Origin: a virus
DNA length: 30,488 nt
Strand: one strand, 5' to 3'
IMG/VR virus record: IMGVR_UViG_3300042368_001365
Span: 1-30,488 of that record
Shown here: positions 17,389-22,897 of the stretch, piece by piece
How positions within the stretch are numbered: the first letter of the stretch is position 1
How the letters are laid out: each line of letters opens with the position of its first letter
Translations under genes and position numbers: made by a program
Notes under the pieces: model-generated
The model's input: the letters and a program-made list of their open reading frames with translations, nothing else
Told to the model about the DNA's origin: nothing
Database searches by the model: none

Positions 17389-17718
17389 TTAGTCAAGTGC
17401 TAACTTGAGATCTCCAGGACCAGCAATCTTCTTTTGGGGAATGAAGATATTATTCACAACTACTGATGTGTAGTGATCCTTAAGGTCATCCATAGGTTCT
17501 GCTTCGAATACAACTGTACTCTTTGGAATGGAGATTCCATTTTCTTGCTTTACATATGGAAGCCAACGAGCAAACATAAGTTTACCTTCTGGTCCTGGAA
17601 TAAGAATCGCAGGACTCATCAAATTATAAAAAATATTTTCACTAGTCTCTGTGACTGTGTATGAACAAATAATTTCTTCACCAGAATTCAAACGCAAAAT
17701 TTTAATATTATCACTCAT
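17389..17718 (-). CDS. Sm-like (Hfq-like) domain phage protein
   Basis: 109 residues. IKILRLNSGEEIICSYTV, then YNLMSPAILIPGPEGKLMFARWLPY, then IPKSTVVFEAEPMDDLKDHY has the pattern of a phage Sm/Hfq-like family that I recall from marine T4-like phages: an Sm1-like strand pair with 'LxxGEExIxxY', then the 'FAxWLPY' segment. The protein may bind RNA or be structural; function is not established. It abuts the HNH gene with no gap and is followed upstream by a 2-bp gap to the next minus-strand gene, so the two are probably co-transcribed. Confidence 0.6.
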   Translation of the reverse strand: MSDNIKILRLNSGEEIICSYTVTETSENIFYNLMSPAILIPGPEGKLMFARWLPYVKQENGISIPKSTVVFEAEPMDDLKDHYTSVVVNNIFIPQKKIAGPGDLKLALD

Positions 17719-17720
17719 AA

Positions 17721-17945
17721 TTATTCCTTACATTTACAATTGCCAAGAATTTTATCCCAAAATGAGCATTTTGGCGGTTGCTCAATTGGCCAACAGGTAT
17801 TTACATTATCAGGAATGAAATCTGAATTTACTGGATCAATAGTTCTATTTGATGCACGTATTACTTCTTTTTCAGTAAAAAGTAAATCTAAACATCTACC
17901 ATCGACTTCGATTTTAGTATAAAATAATTTATTTTTAGATTTCAT
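17721..17945 (-). CDS. Small cysteine-tailed phage protein
   Basis: 74 residues, first gene of a two-gene unit with the Sm-like protein (2-bp gap). The N-terminal half is beta-rich (FYTKIEVDGRCLDLLFTEKEVI) and the C-terminus is compact and cysteine-containing (CWPIEQPPKCSFWDKILGNCKCKE). The 'WPIExPxKCSFWDKIxGNCK' ending seems familiar from other T4-like phages as a conserved protein of unknown function, but I cannot name it. Confidence 0.6.
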   Translation of the reverse strand: MKSKNKLFYTKIEVDGRCLDLLFTEKEVIRASNRTIDPVNSDFIPDNVNTCWPIEQPPKCSFWDKILGNCKCKE

Positions 17946-17948
17946 AAT

Positions 17949-17976
17949 GGGAATAGTAGGAATTGAACCTACTAGT
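17949..17976 (-). tRNA. tRNA-like 3' half (T-arm), probable relic
   Basis: A perfect T-arm (GTAGG-TTCAATT-CCTAC) with a following TATTCCC-A that would serve as 3' acceptor strand. I cannot find a matching 5' acceptor (GGGAATA) at a tRNA-like distance; the nearest is about 150 nt upstream at the end of another gene. Best read as a decayed or highly divergent tRNA. Confidence 0.3.
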
Positions 17977-18077
17977 ATATATATTGCTATTCAAACCTAT
18001 GACGGGCCTAAGATTTCGTCCTGTTTTACACATGTAGCGTAATGAGACTCGATGAAATATAAACCAGAATAGTAATA

Positions 18078-18437
18078 TTATACTACGCCTGTATTCCCTT
18101 TTTTCTTTCGTTTATTTTTCTTTGTTTGAAGTTGTAGTTTATCTGCAAGATGCATTGCAGTAATTGGTATACCATGATCAGTAAATAATTCAAATTTTTG
18201 AATTATTTTTTCACCATATACATTATCACCTACTTGTAGGTATGGACCATTTTCATATTCAATTATTAAAATTTTTTCTTTATCTTTTTCATCAAAAGCT
18301 TGACGAACATAATTGGAAGGACCAAAACAATATAAGATATTATCTATCTCATTTAGAAAGAAACATCTATCTTCACCTGTTTTGGTTTTATTTCTACCAA
18401 CAACTTTATAATTTTTAATAATATCTTCAATTGTCAT
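18078..18437 (-). CDS. Hypothetical protein with lysine-rich tail
   Basis: 119 residues. The body alternates charged helices and short strands (DRCFFLNEIDNILYCFGP, then ILIIEYENGPYLQVGDNVYGE); the C-terminus is strongly basic (TKKNKRKKKGN). No family recognised. A GATAAATA element lies 7 bp before the ATG and no Shine-Dalgarno is present, as for other late genes here. Downstream (17946-18077) lies a 132-bp gap containing TATAAT on the minus strand and the tRNA-like relic. Confidence 0.6.
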   Translation of the reverse strand: MTIEDIIKNYKVVGRNKTKTGEDRCFFLNEIDNILYCFGPSNYVRQAFDEKDKEKILIIEYENGPYLQVGDNVYGEKIIQKFELFTDHGIPITAMHLADKLQLQTKKNKRKKKGNTGVV

Positions 18438-18444
18438 TGTAAAA

Positions 18445-18452
18445 TATTTATC
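18445..18452 (-). promoter_or_regulatory. Late promoter-like GATAAATA, 7 bp before ATG
   Basis: GATAAATA then TTTTACA then the ATG at 18437. One mismatch from the T4 late consensus. Confidence 0.45.
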
Positions 18453-18633
18453 TTGAGTATGATTCTTTAATCAGTTTACATTCAATGCGTTTATCAGCAT
18501 CTTTTTGCATTTTACGTTGTTTGATAATTTTCTTACCCCAACCAACACGTGAAATTTGTGTTAGTTGAATTTTAAAAGCGGAGCCTTGCCTCTCCGCTTC
18601 TTCATCAATTGAATCCCATTTACGTTTTGCCAT
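18448..18633 (-). CDS. Small basic protein immediately after tRNA-Ile
   Basis: 61 residues from the ATG at 18633 (MAKRKWDSIDEEAERQGSAF). The longer in-frame reading would run backwards into tRNA-Ile and is rejected. Only two bases separate the tRNA 3' end (18636) from this ATG and no Shine-Dalgarno is present, so processing of the tRNA would leave an almost leaderless message. The protein is helical and basic (KKIIKQRKMQKDADKR); no family recognised. Confidence 0.55.
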   Translation of the reverse strand: MAKRKWDSIDEEAERQGSAFKIQLTQISRVGWGKKIIKQRKMQKDADKRIECKLIKESYSR

Positions 18634-18635
18634 AA

Positions 18636-18710
18636 TACGCCGTCTTGGAATCGAACCAAGTCTTATTCGATTATAAGTCGAACTGAGATAACCAAGACCT
18701 CCCACGGCGC
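18636..18710 (-). tRNA. trnI: tRNA-Ile (anticodon TAT)
   Basis: 75 nt. Acceptor GCGCCGT/ACGGCGT, D-arm GAGG/TCTC around a TTGG-containing loop, anticodon stem TTCGA/TCGAA with loop CTTATAA (anticodon TAT, codon AUA), T-arm CTTGG-TTCGATT-CCAAG, discriminator A, no encoded CCA. AUA is frequent in this AT-rich genome and usually rare in hosts, so the tRNA would help late translation. Confidence 0.88.
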
Positions 18711-18717
18711 GTTAGTA

Positions 18718-18975
18718 TTATTCTACCATACTTTCATTCTTTGTCAAGTGGATCTTACACTTTTTATTATTCACATGTCCATTTTCATTCTTGATAAAAT
18801 AATTACTTTTCTGACGATCATCATCATGACCAAGACGATAATTAATCTCTGTAATATTACAACGATCAATTAGAATGGCATTATTAATTGCCCCTACAAT
18901 CAGTTCAGAAGCCTTCATAGCCTCTTCTTCAGTGAATGGCATTGGAATATCAATATGGAGTCGATACTGGCTCAT
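18718..18975 (-). CDS. Conserved-looking small phage protein
   Basis: 85 residues starting MSQYRLHIDIPMPFTEEEAMKASELIVGAI. The start overlaps the stop of the deaminase-like gene (ATGA), so the two are translationally coupled. The N-terminal half reads as one strand plus a helix, with conserved-looking ITEINYRLGHDDDRQKSNYF in the middle. I do not recognise a named family. Its C-terminal codons contain the TTGACA of the tRNA-Ile promoter. Confidence 0.65.
   Translation of the reverse strand: MSQYRLHIDIPMPFTEEEAMKASELIVGAINNAILIDRCNITEINYRLGHDDDRQKSNYFIKNENGHVNNKKCKIHLTKNESMVE
18720..18747 (-). promoter_or_regulatory. Sigma70-type promoter for tRNA-Ile
   Basis: TTGACA at 18747-18742, 16-bp spacer, TAGAAT at 18725-18720, just upstream of the tRNA 5' end at 18710. 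Confidence 0.7.
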
Positions 18976-19337
18976 AGACGCTTAAAACCCTCATTATCAG
19001 TATAATAGATTCGATCAAAAACTTCAACACACCAACCACTACAAACTTCACACGGACGAGACATTCTTAGTTCTCCATCAGCATTCATGCGAATATTAAT
19101 AAGAGTCAATTTCTTATCTCGCATATACTTAGGAACCTTTCGATATGCATCTAATTCAGAATGCATTTCGTTATAAAGATAACCTAACTTCTTAGCCTTT
19201 GGGTGTGTCTTGAAATAATTCGCACCCACTGATACCAAACGCTTCTTATTAAAGATTAAAGATAAGTGTTTCTTTTGCCGTGGAATACCAAGGCACATAG
19301 GAAACGCAAACTTTAAAAGATCATCATCTGGAATCAT
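18972..19337 (-). CDS. Cytidine/deoxycytidylate deaminase-like protein
   Basis: 121 residues. H59-S-E61 (MHSELDAYRK) and P95-C96-E-V-C99 (RPCEVCSGWC) form the zinc and proton-shuttle signature of the deaminase superfamily ([H]-x-E and PCxxC). Spacing of about 35 residues between the motifs is normal. The N-terminus (RLVSVGANYFKTHP) matches the strand preceding the active-site helix. The protein is shorter than typical dCMP deaminase (T4 cd is 193), so substrate (free nucleotide, DNA or RNA) cannot be told. It follows the HTH gene after a terminator and is coupled to the 85-residue gene. Confidence 0.7.
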   Translation of the reverse strand: MIPDDDLLKFAFPMCLGIPRQKKHLSLIFNKKRLVSVGANYFKTHPKAKKLGYLYNEMHSELDAYRKVPKYMRDKKLTLINIRMNADGELRMSRPCEVCSGWCVEVFDRIYYTDNEGFKRL

Positions 19338-19345
19338 AAAAAGAA

Positions 19346-19367
19346 AGAGACAAAATTAATTGTCTCT
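19346..19367 (-). terminator. Terminator after the HTH gene
   Basis: AGAGACAA (19346-19353) pairs with TTGTCTCT (19360-19367), loop AATTAA. On the minus strand it is followed by TTCTTTTT, which runs straight into the ATG of the deaminase-like gene, so that gene probably depends on read-through or another promoter. Confidence 0.7.
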
Positions 19368-19383
19368 CCCCAAAAATTAATTA

Positions 19384-19665
19384 TTAGCGAGATGCTGCAA
19401 TTGCAGTACGCGATCCATCAACGTCAAACTTAAACTTACGACGACCTGTGTGAGTATCGCGCATGAAGTAGCGTGTGCTGCCAGAACGAGTCTCTTCAGT
19501 TTCAACTTCCCAATTACCGTAACGCTCAACGAGAACACGAATGTCGCTCATCATAGCACGAAGGTTCTTTACACCAAATCGACTACGAGCCTCTGCTGCG
19601 GTAATACCACGACCAGCTGCCAAATAATTAATAACACGACGCTTCTTCGAAATAACATTTGCCAT
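19384..19665 (-). CDS. Winged-helix/HTH DNA-binding protein
   Basis: 93 residues. Residues 1-50 (SKKRRVINYLAAGRGITAAE, then RSRFGVKNLRAMMSDIRVLV) form a helix-turn-helix with a following recognition helix, and the C-terminus (GSTRYFMRDTHTGRRKF) suggests a beta wing. Similar small HTH proteins are widespread in T4-like phages of marine and soil bacteria, with unknown targets. The start is preceded by AGGAGATTTATT. Base composition is clearly higher in G+C and codon choice more uniform than in neighbours, suggesting strong expression. It follows tRNA-Lys and ends in a terminator. Confidence 0.7.
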   Translation of the reverse strand: MANVISKKRRVINYLAAGRGITAAEARSRFGVKNLRAMMSDIRVLVERYGNWEVETEETRSGSTRYFMRDTHTGRRKFKFDVDGSRTAIAASR

Positions 19666-19733
19666 AATAAATCTCCTAAACGACTCTTGTTTTGATCACC
19701 ATGGCGAGTCTTACATGATGACTAACGATTGAA

Positions 19734-19806
19734 TGCCCCCAGTAGGGATCGAACCTACGACCTTAAAATTAAAAGTTTTCTACTCTACCAACTGAGTTAT
19801 AGGGGC
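19734..19806 (-). tRNA. trnK: tRNA-Lys (anticodon TTT)
   Basis: 73 nt. Acceptor GCCCCTA/TGGGGGC (one U-G pair and A-U inner pair), D-arm ACTC-AGTTGGTA-GAGT, anticodon stem AAAA/TTTT with loop CTTTTAA (anticodon TTT), T-arm GTAGG-TTCGATC-CCTAC, discriminator A, no encoded CCA. AAA is the dominant Lys codon here. Confidence 0.92.
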
Positions 19807-19823
19807 TTTACTTGTGAGGCTTG

Positions 19824-19852
19824 ATTGTACCCTATTGGTTCTTCTTTGTCAA
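19824..19852 (-). promoter_or_regulatory. Sigma70-type promoter for tRNA-Lys and HTH gene
   Basis: TTGACA at 19852-19847, 17-bp spacer, TACAAT at 19829-19824. The -35 overlaps the stop region of the HNH gene. Confidence 0.75.
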
Positions 19853-20193
19853 GGGATCACACCAAACTTTTTAAGTAACTCTTGATTCGTGTGTTCTACA
19901 GTATGACAATTAGCACAAAGAATTACACATTTCTTTACTTCTTCATAACGATCAGCACGAAGAAGATTGCGTGAGTACAAAGAATATTTCTTTTCTTTTG
20001 GATCTAAATGATGAAATTGAAGAGTGGCTGGATTCCCAGAGTATCCACACTTAGTACACTTACCACCCATCATTTCAACTAATTCTTTTCTAGATTCCCA
20101 ACGTCTTTTGGTTGTATTACATGAAGGACAAACAACACAACCCTTTTTATTTTTCTGAGTGAACTCTCGCTCACAATACTTGCATTTGCACAT
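19849..20193 (-). CDS. HNH endonuclease
   Basis: 114 residues. Two zinc-ribbon cysteine pairs at the N-terminus (CKCKYCERE, CVVCPSCNTT), then the HNH core CTKCGYSGNPATLQFHHLDPKEK and VILCANCHTVEH. The Q-F-H-H-L-D-P pattern is typical of short HNH nucleases of phages. It overlaps the 3' end of the upstream CDKHVVKM gene by 23 bp in another frame, so both share one transcript. It may be a homing endonuclease, though overlap and shared strand suggest long residence. Confidence 0.85.
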   Translation of the reverse strand: MCKCKYCEREFTQKNKKGCVVCPSCNTTKRRWESRKELVEMMGGKCTKCGYSGNPATLQFHHLDPKEKKYSLYSRNLLRADRYEEVKKCVILCANCHTVEHTNQELLKKFGVIP

Positions 20194-20686
20194 TGTTTAC
20201 ACCTTGTGTATACCATTCTGGCGGTTCAGTGAATTTCCACTTAGCAAATCTTGACTTTTCATGAATATAATAATCACGATATGCTTGAACCGAATCAGAG
20301 TTTTTATATTTATCAGGCATTGCTTGAGCAAATGGTGTTAAATCGCCATATGGGATTTTCATGGGTGGAACTTTCAAAAACCACTTAGTCATCTGATGTG
20401 CTTTATGTTCTCTATTATATCTTTCAGTATATTCTACCGAAAGTTCGTTTGTATGATAGGCAAGCCAAAAATAATTTTCAATTGTTTCTCTTGCCCAAAT
20501 TGTACATGGGTGATTGACAAATGATTGTTTGTATAGTTCAACGGGAGCATGAACAATATGTGATGCTCCTAAACGATGAATTGTAGAAAGCATCTGACAG
20601 CCTTCTACAATCATCTTAACTACGTGTTTGTCGCAAAGAGAACGTGCTGCAATAATAGGATTTTCATGCACAGCAAAAATATTCAT
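20171..20686 (-). CDS. CDKHVVKM-family phage protein (function uncertain)
   Basis: 171 residues. Hallmarks are N-P-x-x-A-A-R-S-L-C-D-K-H-V-V-K-M at residues 9-25, NHPCTIWARETIENYFWL near 58-75, TPFAQAMPDKYK and AYRDYYIHEKSRFAKW, then PPEWY. I recall this pattern in conserved T4-like phage proteins that databases often label only as hypothetical or pyrimidine-dimer-glycosylase-like; I cannot confirm the latter. The many conserved His, Cys, Arg and Trp residues suggest an enzyme acting on nucleic acid. A perfect sigma70 promoter lies directly upstream. Confidence 0.65.
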   Translation of the reverse strand: MNIFAVHENPIIAARSLCDKHVVKMIVEGCQMLSTIHRLGASHIVHAPVELYKQSFVNHPCTIWARETIENYFWLAYHTNELSVEYTERYNREHKAHQMTKWFLKVPPMKIPYGDLTPFAQAMPDKYKNSDSVQAYRDYYIHEKSRFAKWKFTEPPEWYTQGVNNVQMQVL

Positions 20687-20692
20687 GTCCCA

Positions 20693-20720
20693 ATTATAAC
20701 AGAATATATTCAGATGTCAA
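20693..20720 (-). promoter_or_regulatory. Sigma70-type promoter for the CDKHVVKM and HNH genes
   Basis: TTGACA at 20720-20715, 16-bp spacer, TATAAT at 20698-20693; both boxes perfect. It sits only a few bases beyond the stop of the first targeting-peptide gene (20723) and marks the border of the internal-protein cluster. Confidence 0.85.
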
Positions 20721-20722
20721 GA

Positions 20723-20878
20723 TCACCATTCACCAGTGCTCTTCTTTATAGCCACTTCTTGATTACGTGCTTTTTTCTCTGATGAATGTGTACCAAGCAC
20801 TTTACCTTTTTTACTCATAAGTAAATATTTGTCTCCGCGTTTAATTATAGTTTCAAGAAGAGTTTTAAATTTTTTCAT
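20723..20878 (-). CDS. Small putative internal head protein (targeting peptide MKKFKTLLET)
   Basis: 51 residues, too short for many gene finders. It begins MKKFKTLLETIIKRGDKY, a variant of the shared N-terminal peptide with L-L-E at positions 7-9, which would be cut after E9 by a gp21-type prohead protease. The remainder is a basic, compact sequence (LLMSKKGKVLGTHSSEKKAR). It starts 5 bp after the stop of the next targeting-peptide gene, so the pair are co-transcribed from the late promoter at 21258. Packaging in the capsid is inferred from the N-terminus; function unknown. Confidence 0.65.
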   Translation of the reverse strand: MKKFKTLLETIIKRGDKYLLMSKKGKVLGTHSSEKKARNQEVAIKKSTGEW

Positions 20879-20883
20879 TGGAA

Positions 20884-21252
20884 TTATTTTGTATATTTTC
20901 CAGTGGAAGTTTTATAGGCTCTAATTTGACTTGGTGTACCAAATCCTCTAGATAAAGCAGATGTTTGTTTTCCTACGGCTCCTCTTGAGATATCCTCAAC
21001 ACCCTGTAATGATGCTTCTACATCTCTGAATTGAGCAGACTTACTAGCTTGTTTAAATAATTTTCCACTAATTTTTCTTGCTTCTGTTGATTTCTTGACA
21101 GATGGATCCTGTGAATATAATATTTTACTTTCATCAGGAGTAATTGTTGGTATTTCTGATCTGATACGTTCTAAACGAGAAAGTAGACGAGCCTCTTCTT
21201 GTTTTGGATCTTTTCGCATTTTTTCCGTAATAAAATCTTTAAAGTTCTTCAT
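20884..21252 (-). CDS. Putative internal head protein (targeting peptide MKNFKDFITEK)
   Basis: 122 residues beginning MKNFKDFITEK, with I-T-E at positions 8-10 as the predicted protease site. The rest is highly charged and helical (EEARLLSRLERIRSEI) with a basic Ser/Thr/Gln-rich C-terminus (KQTSALSRGFGTPSQIR), compatible with DNA binding in the head. A perfect TATAAATA late element lies 5 bp before the ATG without any Shine-Dalgarno. No family recognised; role as packaged protein inferred. Confidence 0.65.
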   Translation of the reverse strand: MKNFKDFITEKMRKDPKQEEARLLSRLERIRSEIPTITPDESKILYSQDPSVKKSTEARKISGKLFKQASKSAQFRDVEASLQGVEDISRGAVGKQTSALSRGFGTPSQIRAYKTSTGKYTK

Positions 21253-21257
21253 AAAAA

Positions 21258-21265
21258 TATTTATA
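21258..21265 (-). promoter_or_regulatory. Late promoter TATAAATA, 5 bp before ATG
   Basis: Perfect T4 late -10 element on the minus strand followed by TTTTT and the ATG at 21252. The predicted start of transcription falls on the A of the ATG. Confidence 0.75.
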
Positions 21266-21290
21266 AAAAAAAAGAAGGCTCAGAGCCTTC
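21265..21290 (-). terminator. Rho-independent terminator overlapping a stop codon
   Basis: On the minus strand GAAGGCTC-T-GAGCCTTC (21290-21274) is followed by nine T (21273-21265). The TGA of the 54-residue gene lies inside the stem. The T-tract runs directly into the late promoter of the next gene. Confidence 0.9.
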
Positions 21291-21444
21291 CCAGTGCGAT
21301 TTTAGGTAATCGACCTTCCTTATGTAATTTTTCCAATGTCTTTTTCTTAGCATTCTTAGCAATGTTTTCTTGATTCTGACGAGTAATACGGTTCTTCCTC
21401 TTTCGATGCTTAATCTTAGCCTCACGATTTGTTGTATTTGGCAT
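21280..21444 (-). CDS. Small highly basic protein
   Basis: 54 residues, MPNTTNREAKIKHRKRKNRI at the start, with about one third Lys or Arg. An AAGGAG Shine-Dalgarno lies 6 bp before the ATG and a sigma70-type promoter upstream. It lacks the targeting peptide of its neighbours. Such short basic phage proteins often bind nucleic acid or host proteins, but no family is recognised. The gene forms a single-gene unit closed by a strong terminator. Confidence 0.7.
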   Translation of the reverse strand: MPNTTNREAKIKHRKRKNRITRQNQENIAKNAKKKTLEKLHKEGRLPKIALGRL

Positions 21445-21461
21445 AAAAGCTCCTTTGCTTT

Positions 21462-21489
21462 ATATTAGCATAAATATTCAAAATGTCAA
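21462..21489 (-). promoter_or_regulatory. Sigma70-type promoter for the small basic protein
   Basis: TTGACA at 21489-21484, 16-bp spacer, TAATAT at 21467-21462. Confidence 0.65.
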
Positions 21490-21492
21490 GTT

Positions 21493-21500
21493 TATAAATA
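21493..21500 (+). promoter_or_regulatory. Late promoter TATAAATA for the 21516 gene
   Basis: Perfect TATAAATA 15 bp before the ATG, followed by a TATAGGAAAAT Shine-Dalgarno region. It lies back-to-back with the host-type promoter on the opposite strand. Confidence 0.8.
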
Positions 21501-21515
21501 ATATAGGAAAATAAT

Positions 21516-21893
21516 ATGTCATTTAAACTCAATAATACAGACATTCGTAGCATTAAAGTATATGATCCAAAAGTAGTTCAAACTACAACTGGTCTGGTTG
21601 CCAACACTGCAACTTCGTGGGTATATCTTCAAGGTGGTACATTTACAAAACCATCATCAACAGTATTATCAGAAGGCGTTCTTATAAGAAATGTTGGTTC
21701 TGTAAGCAATGCTGTTATTAGTATTGAAGGAAAAACTGCTGGTACTTATCCTGGTTCTGGTGCTACCGCTGATGGATTCCTATTAGCAACAAACTCAGAA
21801 TTGTTCTTACCAGTGAATGATTTAAATGATGTTGTATTTAAAACATCTGGTTCTTCAGTAGTTGGTATAACATTAGGATTTATTGCATACTAA
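21516..21893 (+). CDS. Small beta-rich virion protein
   Basis: 125 residues, almost entirely short beta strands with Gly/Ser/Thr turns (VLIRNVGSVSNAVISIEG, then FLLATNSELFLPVNDLNDVV, then GITLGFIAY). The C-terminal pattern resembles the end of the 425-residue protein at 13873. Preceded by a perfect late promoter and Shine-Dalgarno, so a late structural or decoration protein is likely. Its stop is one base from the next ATG (TAATG). No named family. Confidence 0.6.
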   Translation: MSFKLNNTDIRSIKVYDPKVVQTTTGLVANTATSWVYLQGGTFTKPSSTVLSEGVLIRNVGSVSNAVISIEGKTAGTYPGSGATADGFLLATNSELFLPVNDLNDVVFKTSGSSVVGITLGFIAY

Positions 21894-22336
21894 TGCGTAA
21901 TTCAAGAAAATATGTAAATCCATCTATAAATGCAAGTAGAAATATTTTTACTTCTATAGACGCAACACCTGGTGCTATTACTTTCTCTCCAACAGCAATA
22001 TCTGGTCTTATTTCTGGATCTGTATCAACAACAATAAGTGGAGTAAATTCTCCAGTAACATTAGCAGTTACAACATCAAACGGAACTTTTTCTGCAAATC
22101 ATACACTACAATTTTTTAAAAATAGTAGATTAATTGATACATTTACTGTTGCTTCAAGAATTGGTACAAATAGATTATTATCAGAACAATTTAATAATAA
22201 TGATGTCTTAACAATAACAGCAACAGAACCTGGTAATGCTATATCTTATACATTAACATTAAAAGCTCTAAGATTAGAAATAACTAATCTATTAACTGAC
22301 GCAGTGACACAAACATTGTCAATAGGATTAAATTAA
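21893..22336 (+). CDS. Putative virion protein with Ig-like beta sandwich
   Basis: 147 residues, coupled to the preceding gene. From about residue 40 the sequence alternates strands with Thr/Ser-rich turns (SVSTTISGVNSPVTLAVTTS, then NHTLQFFKNSRLIDTFTVAS, then NDVLTITATEPGNAISYTLT), as in bacterial Ig-like domains of phage surface proteins. A head or fibre decoration role is inferred. The gene sits as a plus-strand island inside the minus-strand internal-protein cluster. Confidence 0.55.
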   Translation: MRNSRKYVNPSINASRNIFTSIDATPGAITFSPTAISGLISGSVSTTISGVNSPVTLAVTTSNGTFSANHTLQFFKNSRLIDTFTVASRIGTNRLLSEQFNNNDVLTITATEPGNAISYTLTLKALRLEITNLLTDAVTQTLSIGLN

Positions 22337-22627
22337 TTATTTCTTTTTGATTTCTTCTTCAGTATAGAAAGATTCAATATTATAAATGTAAAAGCTTTTC
22401 CATGATTGTTCTTTTACGTCATAAAATGGTAAAAGATTTGGATCATCCTGGGCTTTGTGTATTTCCATAATTGTATTTTGATATCTGCCAGGTATCAATG
22501 TTGGTTTTAATGTACCAAAAATACTTCGAAATCTTCCATTGGTGGCTTTTCGAAATACTACCTTACATATACCTTTAGATAATTCTTCTATAAGAATCGT
22601 CCTACTTGCGTTTCTTTTTAACACCAT
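22337..22627 (-). CDS. SH3-like beta-barrel phage protein
   Basis: 96 residues. LSKGICKVVFRKATNGRFRS, then IFGTLKPTLIP resembles a small phage family with 'L+xGxCxVxFxKxxGxxRxxxxTLxPxLIP' (an SH3-like fold often annotated only by fold). The C-terminal half (FYDVKEQSWKSFYIYNIESF) also fits. It overlaps the end of the adjacent targeting-peptide gene by 26 bp and abuts the convergent virion gene. Function unknown. Confidence 0.6.
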   Translation of the reverse strand: MVLKRNASRTILIEELSKGICKVVFRKATNGRFRSIFGTLKPTLIPGRYQNTIMEIHKAQDDPNLLPFYDVKEQSWKSFYIYNIESFYTEEEIKKK

Positions 22628-22820
22628 GAACAGAATGACCTTTCTTAGAAAGTTTTCTTATTCTTTTTAAATTAAATGATGATATTCCTTTTCTACGTTT
22701 AGAAAGACGAATACCACTTTTATGCAATGCATCAGCTGCTTTCTTTTCTCCAGGAGCATATTCAACTTCACGTCCACCCTTTTTAAATATTTCCTCGGTT
22801 AGTGCTTTAAATGTTTTCAT
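22602..22820 (-). CDS. Putative internal head protein, highly basic (MKTFKALTEE)
   Basis: 72 residues from the ATG at 22820. This start is chosen over the upstream one because it begins exactly with the shared peptide (MKTFKALTEEI, L-T-E at 7-9) and lies 5 bp after a perfect TATAAATA. The body after the predicted cut is extremely basic (SKRRKGISSFNLKRIRKLSK, then HGVKKKRK), suggesting contact with packaged DNA. No family recognised; packaging inferred. Confidence 0.68.
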   Translation of the reverse strand: MKTFKALTEEIFKKGGREVEYAPGEKKAADALHKSGIRLSKRRKGISSFNLKRIRKLSKKGHSVHGVKKKRK

Positions 22821-22825
22821 AAAAA

Positions 22826-22833
22826 TATTTATA
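22826..22833 (-). promoter_or_regulatory. Late promoter TATAAATA, 5 bp before ATG
   Basis: Perfect late element, then TTTTT, then ATG at 22820. Same arrangement as at 21258-21265; no Shine-Dalgarno. Confidence 0.75.
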
Positions 22834-22843
22834 TTTTTGCCAC

Positions 22844-22872
22844 TTGACAACATTATGAAAAATAATTATAAT
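22844..22872 (+). promoter_or_regulatory. Perfect sigma70 consensus promoter for HNH gene
   Basis: TTGACA at 22844-22849, 17-bp spacer, TATAAT at 22867-22872. Both hexamers and the spacing are the full consensus. Confidence 0.88.
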
Positions 22873-22897
22873 AATTTTGTCTGGTATAAGGATAAAT

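Noticed and set aside
17949-18097. Intron-containing tRNA spanning from GGGAATA near 18097 to the T-arm at 17949
   Set aside because: The 5' element lies in the coding end of the 18078 gene and no consistent D-arm and anticodon arm could be built; a possible stem AGGCC/GGTTT gives a loop without U33.
18448-18705. 85-residue version of the gene after tRNA-Ile
   Set aside because: Its first 24 codons lie inside the tRNA; the ATG at 18633 is the sensible start.
20171-20686. Firm annotation as pyrimidine dimer glycosylase
   Set aside because: The sequence does not visibly match T4 endonuclease V; only a remembered database label connects them.
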